Of a DNA stretch of 64,000 nt, positions 8,934 to 17,384 are shown one piece after another. This stretch comes from Terriglobales bacterium (lineage in GTDB: Bacteria > Acidobacteriota > Terriglobia > Terriglobales > Acidobacteriaceae). The stretch is from assembly GCA_035561515.1 (NCBI GenBank), contig DATMXP010000021.1, forward strand, positions 1-64,000. The letters are read 5' to 3'. How positions within the stretch are numbered: the first letter of the stretch is position 1; every line of letters begins with the position of its first letter. The notes beneath the pieces were generated by a model. It did no database searches and was not told the origin of the DNA. It worked only from the letters and a program-made list of their open reading frames with translations. The translations under genes were made by a program, and so were the position numbers.

Positions 8934-9248
8934 TCAATAAGAGAATCTGCGATAAATGGACCTTTCCATCTCGATCTTCAGGCTCTTCATGATCTCCTGA
9001 GGGTGGAAGCCGATCTTCTTGAACCCCTCAGCGGCGCTTTTCTTCGCATTATGGAAGGCTTCATCGTCTTCCCAAACGGCTGTCGTTATGACGTTATGGC
9101 GGCTCTCGCCATCGGTTTTCTCGTAGACGAAGCCTTCCAAGAATCCAGGCAACGTCCTGAGAAAACTGGCGCTCTTTCGCACAGCTTCTAAGAACGCTGG
9201 CTTCGACTCCTCAGGAACGATGAACTTGTCTATTAAAATGATTTCCAA
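8934..9248 (-). CDS. ABM-domain (antibiotic biosynthesis monooxygenase-like) protein
   Basis: A 104-residue single-domain protein of the dimeric alpha-beta-barrel ABM fold. It has an opening strand MEIILIDKFIVPEES, a helix, then LPGFLEGFVYEKTDGESRHNVITTAVWEDDEAFHNAKK. Family members oxidise quinones or polyketides or act as small heme or aromatic-binding proteins; the substrate cannot be read here. Its start overlaps the end of the dehalogenase gene by 16 bp and it is last in the TetR operon. Function in detoxification of aromatic or halogenated compounds is inferred from context. Confidence 0.8.
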   Translation of the reverse strand: MEIILIDKFIVPEESKPAFLEAVRKSASFLRTLPGFLEGFVYEKTDGESRHNVITTAVWEDDEAFHNAKKSAAEGFKKIGFHPQEIMKSLKIEMERSIYRRFSY

Positions 9249-10186
9249 TCGTCTTCTCCTGTCTCAACCGATTGAAGCAATGTTCGGCCCTGGTTCGCAT
9301 TGGAAACAGCAATGCCCGTTTCCAACAACCATAGCTGGATTTTCGTACCAATGTCTTTGGGGTGGTCTTCCTGCAAGTAGTGAATCCCTGAACCGAGGTG
9401 GACGAGCTTGCAGTTCCTGAGCTTGTTAGCAAAGCTTTCGGCGAAAGTGGGCGACACGAGCGCACCGGGATTTCCTACAAAAAACAGCTTCGGATAGGAC
9501 GACGCTGCCAAGGCGCGGTGCGCTTCCTCCATCGTGGAGTACACATCCGCCGGCTCTCCCGCGATCGGCAGATCATTCGGGAAGCGCCACGTAGGTCGAC
9601 GCGACTCGGGCGTAAGAAAAGGCGCCCGATAAACGGCCATTTCTTCGGCGGTAAGCTTGCGTACAGTTGCCGCCGGCAGGACGTTCTCAACGAATGCGTT
9701 GCCTTCGATAATCATCTTCTCGCCGACTCCTGGCGTTCTGAACTTCTGAAAAGCTTCGCGTGCAGACACGTGAAAATCATCCCAAGTCGGCATGGGGCGG
9801 ATGAATTCCATAAACGCAAGGCCACGAACGAATGCCGGCCTGCGCGCAGCCAGGTGAAAGGCCAGCGCCGTGCCCCAATCTTGTGCCACAACAGATGCCG
9901 ACTCGATGCCAAGCTTCTCGAGGAAGGCGTCAAGGTAGCGAACGTGATCGAAAAAGCGATATTCGATATCGGGCTTACCGGACTGGCCGAAGCCAATGAG
10001 ATCCGGTGCGATGCAATGCGCGATCGGTGCTACCAGCGGAATAATGTCTCGCCAAATATAGGACGAAGTTGGATTACCATGCAGGAAGAGAACAGTGGGC
10101 GCATTGGCATTTCCCGCTTCGCGATAGGCCATGGAGGACTCCAACACGGAGACTTGAGGCAATGCAACATCAGGAACTACTTTCAT
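9233..10186 (-). CDS. dhaA: haloalkane dehalogenase (HLD-II type)
   Basis: A 317-residue alpha/beta hydrolase predicted to hydrolyse carbon-halogen bonds of haloalkanes (EC 3.8.1.5) in the cytoplasm. The catalytic pattern matches the DhaA/LinB group: nucleophile Asp103 followed by Trp104 in AQDWGTALAF, halide-binding Asn38 in HGNPTSSYIWR, catalytic Glu127 in FMEFIRP and base His269 in GSGIHYLQEDHP. It has a normal length plus about 25 extra C-terminal residues. It starts 4 bp inside the end of the tetR gene, so the pair is translationally coupled and probably induced by a ligand of that repressor. Confidence 0.88.
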   Translation of the reverse strand: MKVVPDVALPQVSVLESSMAYREAGNANAPTVLFLHGNPTSSYIWRDIIPLVAPIAHCIAPDLIGFGQSGKPDIEYRFFDHVRYLDAFLEKLGIESASVVAQDWGTALAFHLAARRPAFVRGLAFMEFIRPMPTWDDFHVSAREAFQKFRTPGVGEKMIIEGNAFVENVLPAATVRKLTAEEMAVYRAPFLTPESRRPTWRFPNDLPIAGEPADVYSTMEEAHRALAASSYPKLFFVGNPGALVSPTFAESFANKLRNCKLVHLGSGIHYLQEDHPKDIGTKIQLWLLETGIAVSNANQGRTLLQSVETGEDDWKSF

Positions 10187-10773
10187 TTCAGGTCCTTGAA
10201 AACGGTTTCAAAGATGATGTTCTTGAAACGGTCGAGAGCGGCCGGCCCGCGCTCAACTTTCATGCGAAGGATCGCACCCTCCCACGAAGCCAACAGGAAT
10301 TCGGCGAGGTCCGTGGGATCGAACGTGGAATCAATCTCGCCGGCGGACTGAGCCTCGGCAATGCATGCCGCAAACGGAGCCCGCCACTCCTGAAAGATTT
10401 CTTCAAGGCGCTTGCGCAAGAGCTTGCTCTGAGAACTGGCTTCCAGACTGAAGTCGCCAATCAGGCACCCGCGGCTCCATCTTGCGCTCTCGAGTCTCCC
10501 ACTGATGATTTCGAGATAGCGCTTGAGACGCTGCCGGGGGGTCAGAGACTTGTCCTCCAACGCCTCTTTCGCCAAACTCTTCGTATGCGTGAAGTATCGA
10601 TCGAGTACCTCGCGAGCAAAGGCTTCCTTGGATCGGAAATGGTTGGTGAAAGAACCTTGCGGGGCATCGGCTGCGGCACAGATATCTCGCACGCTTGCGC
10701 CCTGATACCCGAACTGGAACATCATCTTTAGACCGGCGTTGAGGATGTCTTCCCGAAGCGAAGGTTTGCTCAT
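10183..10773 (-). CDS. TetR/AcrR-family transcriptional repressor
   Basis: A 196-residue regulator starting at MSKPSLREDILNAG. A longer frame to 10809 would swallow the promoter and is rejected. The N-terminal helix-turn-helix reads GLKMMFQFGYQGASVRDICAAADAPQGSFTNHFRSKEAF, typical of TetR proteins that act on reactive organic compounds. The C-terminal half is the ligand and dimer domain. It heads an operon with the dehalogenase and ABM genes and almost certainly represses its own promoter through the palindrome at 10782-10801. There is no Shine-Dalgarno site, so the mRNA may be leaderless. Confidence 0.88.
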   Translation of the reverse strand: MSKPSLREDILNAGLKMMFQFGYQGASVRDICAAADAPQGSFTNHFRSKEAFAREVLDRYFTHTKSLAKEALEDKSLTPRQRLKRYLEIISGRLESARWSRGCLIGDFSLEASSQSKLLRKRLEEIFQEWRAPFAACIAEAQSAGEIDSTFDPTDLAEFLLASWEGAILRMKVERGPAALDRFKNIIFETVFKDLK

Positions 10774-10780
10774 ATGAATG

Positions 10781-10809
10781 ATAATACGTACGTACGTATT
10801 AATCGTCAA
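10781..10809 (-). promoter_or_regulatory. sigma-70 promoter with a 20-bp palindromic TetR operator
   Basis: On the minus strand -35 TTGACG (10804-10809) and -10 TATTAT (10781-10786) are 17 bp apart. The perfect palindrome TAATACGTACGTACGTATTA (10782-10801) fills the spacer. A start about seven bases past the -10 falls on the ATG at 10773, which has no ribosome-binding site, suggesting a leaderless transcript. A bound repressor would block polymerase directly. Confidence 0.85.
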
Positions 10810-10955
10810 GCCAGGCCTGGCACGGCACTGGATGAATTGTCATTCGTGGAACAGGTAAGCGGGTTCAGATACGCCTGGTGATTCTGTTTTTCGTTGTTCG
10901 GTCCGCTCAAAGCGAGCACAATTGCTCTACAACTCGCCGAACCAGGACGGTCGCC

Positions 10956-13622
10956 ATGGCTTGTCAGACGGATATTCTGATCCGTGATTTCCGGGTCCGC
11001 GGCAATTACTTCAACCAACGGAGTCTGGTTTCAAAAGAGGCTTTTCATTATCTGAGAAAGGATGGGCAGCGAACTCGTTCCCCCGGCTATTCTCCGCCGG
11101 AAGTTTCCATCGAGTTCGAAGATGGAACGATCGGGAACCTTGTCGTCAGCGAAATCGATATTCCGTTTCTCTGTGATGACGATTTCGAAACCGCTCGACA
11201 GTATCTTTCCCAAATCTTGCAGGCGCGCAGTGGAGATTCGCAGGCAGCTCAAGGCCTGTATGAGGCGGCCCGTAAGCATCCCTGGTTCGCTCGAGGCGAA
11301 AACTGCCTTCCCCAAGAGACTCTGTATGCCGTTCCGTGTACCAGCACAAATCCACACTCAGGAGAAGAAATCAGCCAGAAGGGCTCGATCCTGCTGCAGC
11401 TCAGCCAGAAGGGGTACCCGGTGCCTGATTTCGTCGTGATGACGGCGCAGGCTTACCTCGATCGAGAGCAGCATTTGGAACAACATTTTTCTGACGCAAT
11501 CTCCCAACTGGAAGCCTTGACCATGCAGGGCCTCGGAGATCCGGCCAACCCTCTCGTGTTTGTCATCCGCTGCGCCACACCGCGTTACATCCCCGGTGTC
11601 ATGGACACATACCTGAACGTCGGGATCACTGAGGCCACGCTCCCCACGCTGGAAGAACGATATGGTGCGCGCGTCGCCCGGAGAATGTTTCTCAATAATC
11701 TCGGCAACCTCTCCCTTCTGTTGGGCGAAGGAGAAGGTGTCCCTGGTGCTACACGTGATCTGACATTGGTGGAAATTTCGGGCTTGGTGGACAGCTTCCT
11801 CGCAAAAATAAGAAAGCGCGACCGGCGACTCGTCGAGGACGCGCCTCATCAATGCATGTTTTTCGTTCGCCAGTCATATGAAGACTTTGAACAGAACCGG
11901 GAACTTGTCCTCACGCTCGGCCGAGGACAGCAGTATTCTCCTTCGCTGATTCTCCAGAAAATGGTTTGCACCGTTCGGGATGAAACCGCCTACGCGGGAG
12001 TGGTATGCAGCCGCCATACGCAGACAGGCGTAGGAGTGGAACTCCAAATGGCGCATGACATCTTCGGCGAAGAAATCATGACCGGAACAACCGAGGTACA
12101 ATCGCTTGCCTTCAGTCATCGCGAAGAGGTCAAGGAAGGCTTCCCCGCCGTTTACCATTTCGCTCCACACCTTGCGGAACTCGAACGAGAGTTCGAATCG
12201 CCCGTGACCATCGAATTCGCTGTCGAAGCGACGAAACGGTTCCAATGGTTTGCGCTTCTGCAATTGAACGAAACGGGCATGTCCGGTCGTGCTGCCCTTG
12301 CAGCCGCCATCGACCTCCACAAGTCCGGCGCCATCTCGCGCAAGCGAGTTACAGAGCTGGTCCGTCCCTACCACATTAAGCAACTCTCCAGCGACAGCAT
12401 TGAGGAAGACTCTTTCGCGCTCCTGAGCCCTTTCTGCACCGGCGTGAGTGTTCTTCCACGATCAGCGGTATCGGCCCGGGTATGCTTCTCGGCAGACGCT
12501 GCATTGCAGTTGAAGGGCGCAGGCGAGAAGGTCTGTCTCTGCAAGGAAACGTTCATACCGACCGACACGGTTGTAATGCACGAAATGGATGCGCTCCTCA
12601 GCCTGACGTCGGTTGCCATCCACGTGGTCACCATCTGCCAAAGCTTGGGTATCCCTGCGCTGCTCAGCCTGGAGAAGAATGGAGTTAAGTTCGAAGGCGA
12701 GTGTCTCGTCAATTCTGCGGGCAGAATCATGAAAGAAGGCGATTGGATAACGATTTCTTCGCGCCGCCAAACCGTGTACGAAGGGAAGGCGCATTATACG
12801 GCCGCCCGACTTCTGCGTTACATGCAGGGCGAACAGGTAGACTTTTCACCTGGTGAGCAGACCGCTTTCGACTCCGTTGCCTATAACTACCGCTATTACC
12901 AGCAACTCATCAAAGGTTTAACCATCGGCACGATTTCCACCCTCGACGAAATCACTCGGCTTGTGAACGTGGAACTGCGCGCCAGTCCGGACGAGGCAAC
13001 AGCGCTTGTAAATAGCTGGTTTGACGAGCGCGAGCAAGTTTACGTCGAGAACGTCTTCAAGAGTGACATCGGAGACCACCTGGCCCAGAGCCGCGTGTTT
13101 GATCTGCTAACGCTCGAAAGAAAGATCACGTTCTTCAAGCGCGCACTCGCCAAGTGTTCTCGAGAACATCTATCCGGGTACGAAGCAGGTGCGTTCATGC
13201 TTGGTCGTTTCCTCTCAAATCGCTATCCTGTTCAATTCTGGAGGTCTTTCGCACCTGCGGAAGTCGCACTACTCATCAATGAATGGGTCCTGTTCGAGAA
13301 ATACATCCAGCTCTTGTATGACATGGGTGAAAGAAAACTACTGCAAGCCCGCAAGAAGATCTTGCAGGAAGGTCTCGACCCCCTTCGCCTCAATACTGCG
13401 AACGTGAAGAGCCTCATCTCAATCAAACTGGCTGGGGTCCCGCTTACCGAGACACAGCACGCGATCCAGGACTGGAACGATCCACAATCGAACCGGGTCA
13501 TCGAGTTATTGCAGCAGCCTTATTCCGAGTTTTTTGATTTCCAGAAGCAATGGTCAGTCGCCGAACTGGAAAAAATATGCCGGGCAGACAACATTCCTGT
13601 CCCCCGGCCTGATGATGTCTAA
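10956..13622 (+). CDS. PPDK-like protein: ATP-grasp plus degenerate swivel domain, no PEP barrel
   Basis: An 888-residue protein, start chosen at ATG 10956 behind AGGACGG; the frame is open to 10878. Residues about 140-440 follow the pyruvate phosphate dikinase nucleotide-binding domain: GSILLQLSQKGYPVPDFVVMT, then RCATPRYIPGVMDTYLNVGI, a counterpart of the GMMDTVLNLGL loop. Residues about 525-610 look like the swivelling phosphohistidine domain, but the TSHAAVV signature reads LTSVAIHVV, so the usual catalytic His is missing. The C-terminal PEP/pyruvate TIM barrel is absent. About 270 helical residues of unknown type replace it. It may bind ATP without PPDK chemistry. It converges, 7 bp apart, with the permuted-enolase gene. 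Confidence 0.7.
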   Translation: MACQTDILIRDFRVRGNYFNQRSLVSKEAFHYLRKDGQRTRSPGYSPPEVSIEFEDGTIGNLVVSEIDIPFLCDDDFETARQYLSQILQARSGDSQAAQGLYEAARKHPWFARGENCLPQETLYAVPCTSTNPHSGEEISQKGSILLQLSQKGYPVPDFVVMTAQAYLDREQHLEQHFSDAISQLEALTMQGLGDPANPLVFVIRCATPRYIPGVMDTYLNVGITEATLPTLEERYGARVARRMFLNNLGNLSLLLGEGEGVPGATRDLTLVEISGLVDSFLAKIRKRDRRLVEDAPHQCMFFVRQSYEDFEQNRELVLTLGRGQQYSPSLILQKMVCTVRDETAYAGVVCSRHTQTGVGVELQMAHDIFGEEIMTGTTEVQSLAFSHREEVKEGFPAVYHFAPHLAELEREFESPVTIEFAVEATKRFQWFALLQLNETGMSGRAALAAAIDLHKSGAISRKRVTELVRPYHIKQLSSDSIEEDSFALLSPFCTGVSVLPRSAVSARVCFSADAALQLKGAGEKVCLCKETFIPTDTVVMHEMDALLSLTSVAIHVVTICQSLGIPALLSLEKNGVKFEGECLVNSAGRIMKEGDWITISSRRQTVYEGKAHYTAARLLRYMQGEQVDFSPGEQTAFDSVAYNYRYYQQLIKGLTIGTISTLDEITRLVNVELRASPDEATALVNSWFDEREQVYVENVFKSDIGDHLAQSRVFDLLTLERKITFFKRALAKCSREHLSGYEAGAFMLGRFLSNRYPVQFWRSFAPAEVALLINEWVLFEKYIQLLYDMGERKLLQARKKILQEGLDPLRLNTANVKSLISIKLAGVPLTETQHAIQDWNDPQSNRVIELLQQPYSEFFDFQKQWSVAELEKICRADNIPVPRPDDV

Positions 13623-13629
13623 ACGAGTT

Positions 13630-16062
13630 CTAGCGACCTGCAGCAGCTAATTCGGGCACCTTAACTCCGTACAGGTGATCTCTGTCTATCGCCATCTCCA
13701 ACTCCCGCAAAACATCCGGGAGTTCCTTGGAATCTCTCGCCGCCACCAACCGGCCCAAGGCGAGAGACAGGGAGAGGACGGCGTTCATTCCGAGGTTTCC
13801 CTTACGTTGCATAACCTTGATCTTCTCTTCGTCCGGTGCATCAGGCGGAATCTTTCCACGTTGAACCGCCAGATCCAGTTCCATCAAGAGAAGCTCACGA
13901 TCCACATCGGCAATGCTGCCTAAGGACGAGATCTTCTGTCCAAGGAAACGGGGAGCCAAAATCTCCGTGACGTTCGCGACAGCATTCAGGCAGCCCTTTC
14001 CTCCGTAACGCTTGGCCCTCCGCCACAGTTCCGCTAGGTCTCCGCCAATCTCTCCGACCGTCTTAGCGTTCGCGTACTCGGAGAACTTGTAGACTTTGTC
14101 GCGAGGGTTGTATTTGAAGAAGTCCGGATACTTTCGCGTAACCGGGCCGGCTTCAATGATGCTATCAACCAGGTGAATGGCCTCGTCGCTTCCAGCCGAT
14201 GTGCCAAGCGGTGTCGACCCGGTGAACTTCATGCCATTCTCGAGCATCACCACGACTCCAACACTCGGAATGCCGGCATTTGTCGGTTCCTCGTGTGCTG
14301 TAATGTCTGAGATCCTAATGTCCGGATCGATCGCTCGCGTGATCCTCGATCCCTTTTTGGCCATTTCGATCAGCTCGACGACCCTGCTGTACTTCACCAA
14401 TCGCTCGGTATTCGAACCACCGCCGCATTTCAGACCCAAGGCACCTACCCCAACCGCGATGTCGGCCTCCATCACCTCGTTCGGCGACTTGGAGCGGTGA
14501 GACACAACGAGCGCAAGCCCCTTGTCTTTCGCAATACGAGTGGCGAGCAAAGTTTCACTCAGTGAGCCGATCTGGTTGGCTTTGATGAGAGCGGTGTTGA
14601 TGAGGCCGTCTTCTGCGCACTTCTTTATCGTGGAGTCTTTCGTCGTAACCAGGTCGTCTCCGATGATCAGAATTTCGTCGTCGAGGGCTTTCATTAGCTT
14701 CTTCCAGCCCTCATAGTCATCTTCCGCGAAACCATCTTCGATCGACACGATCGGGTACTTCTTCACCCAGCGCACGTACAGATCGACCATTTCATCGGTC
14801 GACATCACTTTCTGGTCTTCGGACCGCCAGAATAGATACTGACCGACAGATTCCTTTTCACCCGTCTTTTCTCTGTATGCATTGCTGAGTTCACTTGCAG
14901 CGGGATCAAGTGCCAGGCATACGTCCCGGTCGGGCACGAAACCGCATTCTTCTATAGCGCGTACGGCCACCCTCAGTGCGCGCTCCTCGGGCAGCAGGTC
15001 CTGTTTCTCTCTCGCGTAGGAGCCGACGATCCCACCCTCGAGGCCAATTCCCACGAAGTTAAGCCCTTCGGAGTCCTGGATGATCTGGATTGCCCGGCCC
15101 TGAAGCATGTTGATCATGCGTTGGGCTTCTATATAGTCCTGCGCGGTCAGAGGCAGGAACATGAATTCTTGAAAGCTGAGGTTCCCGCCCATTTCTTCCG
15201 TGTGCCGTCCGCCCATGATCGAGTTACGGAACTCCCAGGGCGCGAACACGACCTTACCGTCCGCCAGTTTGATCTCCTGTAAACGGTGTAAGCGAAGCTT
15301 TCGGCGCAGTTCGACAGGATTTCCTGTTCGGACCTCGCCTGCGACCGTCGCAACCGGTTCGGCCGACCTGACCTCAGCCGCTTTCGTTGCAGCTTCCAGC
15401 TGACGTTGTTTGAAGGCCTTGTATTTGCCGAGATCTGCGATTAGAAAGTCGAAGAGAGCAACGACGCCAACCGTGAACAATAGACGTCCGATGTACACAG
15501 CCGACGAATGCGGCCTCATCATTCCGTAGATGACAAGTGCAATGCCCGGCAGGAAAGTGAACCGACACAATGCAAGGCTGGCACGCGGGCCTGCGGCAGA
15601 GACAGCAAGGTTCTGGGTCTTGACGCTGGGGTGAAAATTACCGGCTTCCTTATTAACACCGGGATAGAGCCCATAGGGAATCTTAACGAACATCTCTGCG
15701 TACCAGCGGAGTCGACCCCAAAGATTCCGACGGAGCTTTTCGAGGGCAGGCCCGGTCAGTTCCGGCCTTAGATTATTGGTTCGAACCGCGGTAAGGTAAT
15801 GGCCGATCTCGTGGACAGCGATGTTGACATGCCAACCGGCATACCAGATTGCCGCAGAGATCAGCACTTCGACGCTGAGAAACATGTCCCGAATCACTTC
15901 GGAGCGTGTTGAAACTTGAGAGGAAATGCTCAGTAAAGAGGTAAGGAACGCCGCGTGGAAGGACACCAATTTGTGGTTAGCGATGATCCAGCCACGGTCC
16001 AGCGCAGGCGCCTGAGGATTGCGAGGAAGCAAACGGCGAAAGAGTCCAGCAAATGTTTTCAT
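13630..16062 (-). CDS. M50 (site-2-protease-like) membrane domain fused to a circularly permuted enolase
   Basis: An 810-residue fusion. Residues 30-215 are membrane-embedded and M50-like: HEIGH at 84-88, AAGP at 156-159, and a late Asp (205 or 210) that could be the third zinc ligand. Residues about 255-570 are the enolase catalytic barrel: H287, E299, E342, metal ligands D386, E442 and D469, then K494 (LIKANQIG), H522 (VVSHRS) and K545. Residues about 584-775 are the enolase N-terminal domain, with the catalytic-loop Ser622 (GTSAG) and YGGKG...NLGMNAVLSLSLA. The domain order is thus swapped relative to normal enolase. All catalytic residues are kept, so 2-phosphoglycerate to PEP activity is plausible at the membrane. 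Its neighbours are a PPDK-like protein and a glucokinase. Confidence 0.85.
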   Translation of the reverse strand: MKTFAGLFRRLLPRNPQAPALDRGWIIANHKLVSFHAAFLTSLLSISSQVSTRSEVIRDMFLSVEVLISAAIWYAGWHVNIAVHEIGHYLTAVRTNNLRPELTGPALEKLRRNLWGRLRWYAEMFVKIPYGLYPGVNKEAGNFHPSVKTQNLAVSAAGPRASLALCRFTFLPGIALVIYGMMRPHSSAVYIGRLLFTVGVVALFDFLIADLGKYKAFKQRQLEAATKAAEVRSAEPVATVAGEVRTGNPVELRRKLRLHRLQEIKLADGKVVFAPWEFRNSIMGGRHTEEMGGNLSFQEFMFLPLTAQDYIEAQRMINMLQGRAIQIIQDSEGLNFVGIGLEGGIVGSYAREKQDLLPEERALRVAVRAIEECGFVPDRDVCLALDPAASELSNAYREKTGEKESVGQYLFWRSEDQKVMSTDEMVDLYVRWVKKYPIVSIEDGFAEDDYEGWKKLMKALDDEILIIGDDLVTTKDSTIKKCAEDGLINTALIKANQIGSLSETLLATRIAKDKGLALVVSHRSKSPNEVMEADIAVGVGALGLKCGGGSNTERLVKYSRVVELIEMAKKGSRITRAIDPDIRISDITAHEEPTNAGIPSVGVVVMLENGMKFTGSTPLGTSAGSDEAIHLVDSIIEAGPVTRKYPDFFKYNPRDKVYKFSEYANAKTVGEIGGDLAELWRRAKRYGGKGCLNAVANVTEILAPRFLGQKISSLGSIADVDRELLLMELDLAVQRGKIPPDAPDEEKIKVMQRKGNLGMNAVLSLSLALGRLVAARDSKELPDVLRELEMAIDRDHLYGVKVPELAAAGR

Positions 16063-16340
16063 GGCCGCTAGTCCATCCCGTGCGATTTAGGATTGCGGAC
16101 TCTTGACCAATTATCTGCGATTCAATGGGACATAAGCCCGCATTCGGCGCGCATTTTATTCACGCCCACACAACGCTGTCGGTGATGTGGAACACACTCG
16201 GTAGGACATGGAGTTCGAAAAGCAGCCGAAGAACTTTAGAGCTAACCCGAGAAAAAATGGCTCGCGGTCGTAGTTCTTGACTCTTGCATTTCACGATTGA
16301 GCCCACTTCCCGTAATCTGAAGCTCGAGGCCTGAAACCAT

Positions 16341-17321
16341 ATGCCGCAGCATGACGAAATGTTCCTTGGCGTTGATATCGGCGGCACGAAAGTGGCTGCG
16401 GGGTTGGTCAACACCAAAGGCGAGATGCTCTTTAAGACTCGCGCTCCGATGAACAGCACCGGGAGCGAAGAGGATGCGTTGTCGTCTGTTTGCACCGCAA
16501 TTGACTCGGTGCTCGCCGAAGCGTCGGCGAAAATCAGGGCTATCGGAGTGAGCACTCCGGGAACGGTTGATCTCGCCACGGGCACGGTCGTGAATCCTTA
16601 CAACATCCCATGCTGGCGGAATTATCCGCTCGGGCAGGCCATCCGCGAGAGATATGGATTGCGGACCGAAGTCCACAATGACGGGAATGCAGCTGGGCTC
16701 GCCGAAGCGCTTTGGGGCGCCGGAGCAAGCCACAAAATGGTGCTGTATGCCACGATCGGCACCGGAATTGGGACCGCTATCGTGTACGGTGGGCGCTTGT
16801 ACCTGGGCCGCACGCACTCGGCAGGCGAGGGTGGGCACATGGTCATCAACTTCCAGGGACCGAAGTGCAATTGTGGAAAGTCAGGCTGCATTGAAACGTT
16901 CGCTGCGGGGCCTGCTATCGCACGGCGAGCCCAGGAAGCTGTTCAGGCGACTTCACATGAGGGAGAGGCACTCCTGCGACTAGTTGAAGGTAATCTGGGG
17001 GACGTCAGGAGCGAAACAGTAGCTCGCGCGTGGGAACAGGGGGATCCGCTCGCAACCAGAATCCTGGAAGAAACAGTGAACCTGCTGGCGATTTGGTTTG
17101 GCAATATGATTGATTTCATCGAACCCGACGTGATCGTTGTTGGAGGAGGACTGAGCGGATTAATCGCAAGGTGGTTCGAAAGGCTCGGGGAGCAAACGGC
17201 ACGGTGGTGCAATAATCCGCATTCTCGCGAGATAGCGTTTGCTGAGGCGAAGTACGGACCCGATTCGGGGATAGTGGGTGCCGCAGCTGTGTGCTTCGCG
17301 GGTAAGAACTACATCAGCTAA
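16341..17321 (+). CDS. ROK-family glucokinase-like sugar kinase
   Basis: A 326-residue ROK kinase. The ATP-binding loop LGVDIGGTKVAAGLV is at the N-terminus, the catalytic Asp lies in HNDGNAAGLAEA, and the zinc site CNCGKSGCIETFAAG is complete. Glucose is the likely substrate, ATP to glucose 6-phosphate, but N-acetyl-hexosamines are possible in this family. It is divergent from the permuted-enolase gene across about 280 bp and ends at a bidirectional terminator. The start could also be the Met six codons on, as no strong ribosome site decides it. Confidence 0.88.
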   Translation: MPQHDEMFLGVDIGGTKVAAGLVNTKGEMLFKTRAPMNSTGSEEDALSSVCTAIDSVLAEASAKIRAIGVSTPGTVDLATGTVVNPYNIPCWRNYPLGQAIRERYGLRTEVHNDGNAAGLAEALWGAGASHKMVLYATIGTGIGTAIVYGGRLYLGRTHSAGEGGHMVINFQGPKCNCGKSGCIETFAAGPAIARRAQEAVQATSHEGEALLRLVEGNLGDVRSETVARAWEQGDPLATRILEETVNLLAIWFGNMIDFIEPDVIVVGGGLSGLIARWFERLGEQTARWCNNPHSREIAFAEAKYGPDSGIVGAAAVCFAGKNYIS

Positions 17322-17330
17322 AACTCTGTA

Positions 17331-17366
17331 AAAAAGAAGAAGCCGGGCAATTTCGCCCGGCCTTTT
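17331..17366. terminator. bidirectional rho-independent terminator
   Basis: GCCGGGC (17342-17348), loop AATTTC, GCCCGGC (17355-17361). A T-run follows on the plus strand and a long T-rich tract on the minus strand. It serves the ROK gene and the convergent TonB receptor gene. Confidence 0.9.
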
Positions 17367-17384
17367 CTTGCTTGCGACTTTTGG

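Noticed and set aside
9398..10351. 317-codon rightward frame opposite the dehalogenase gene
   Set aside because: The opposite strand has a complete catalytic triad and family motifs; this frame has none.
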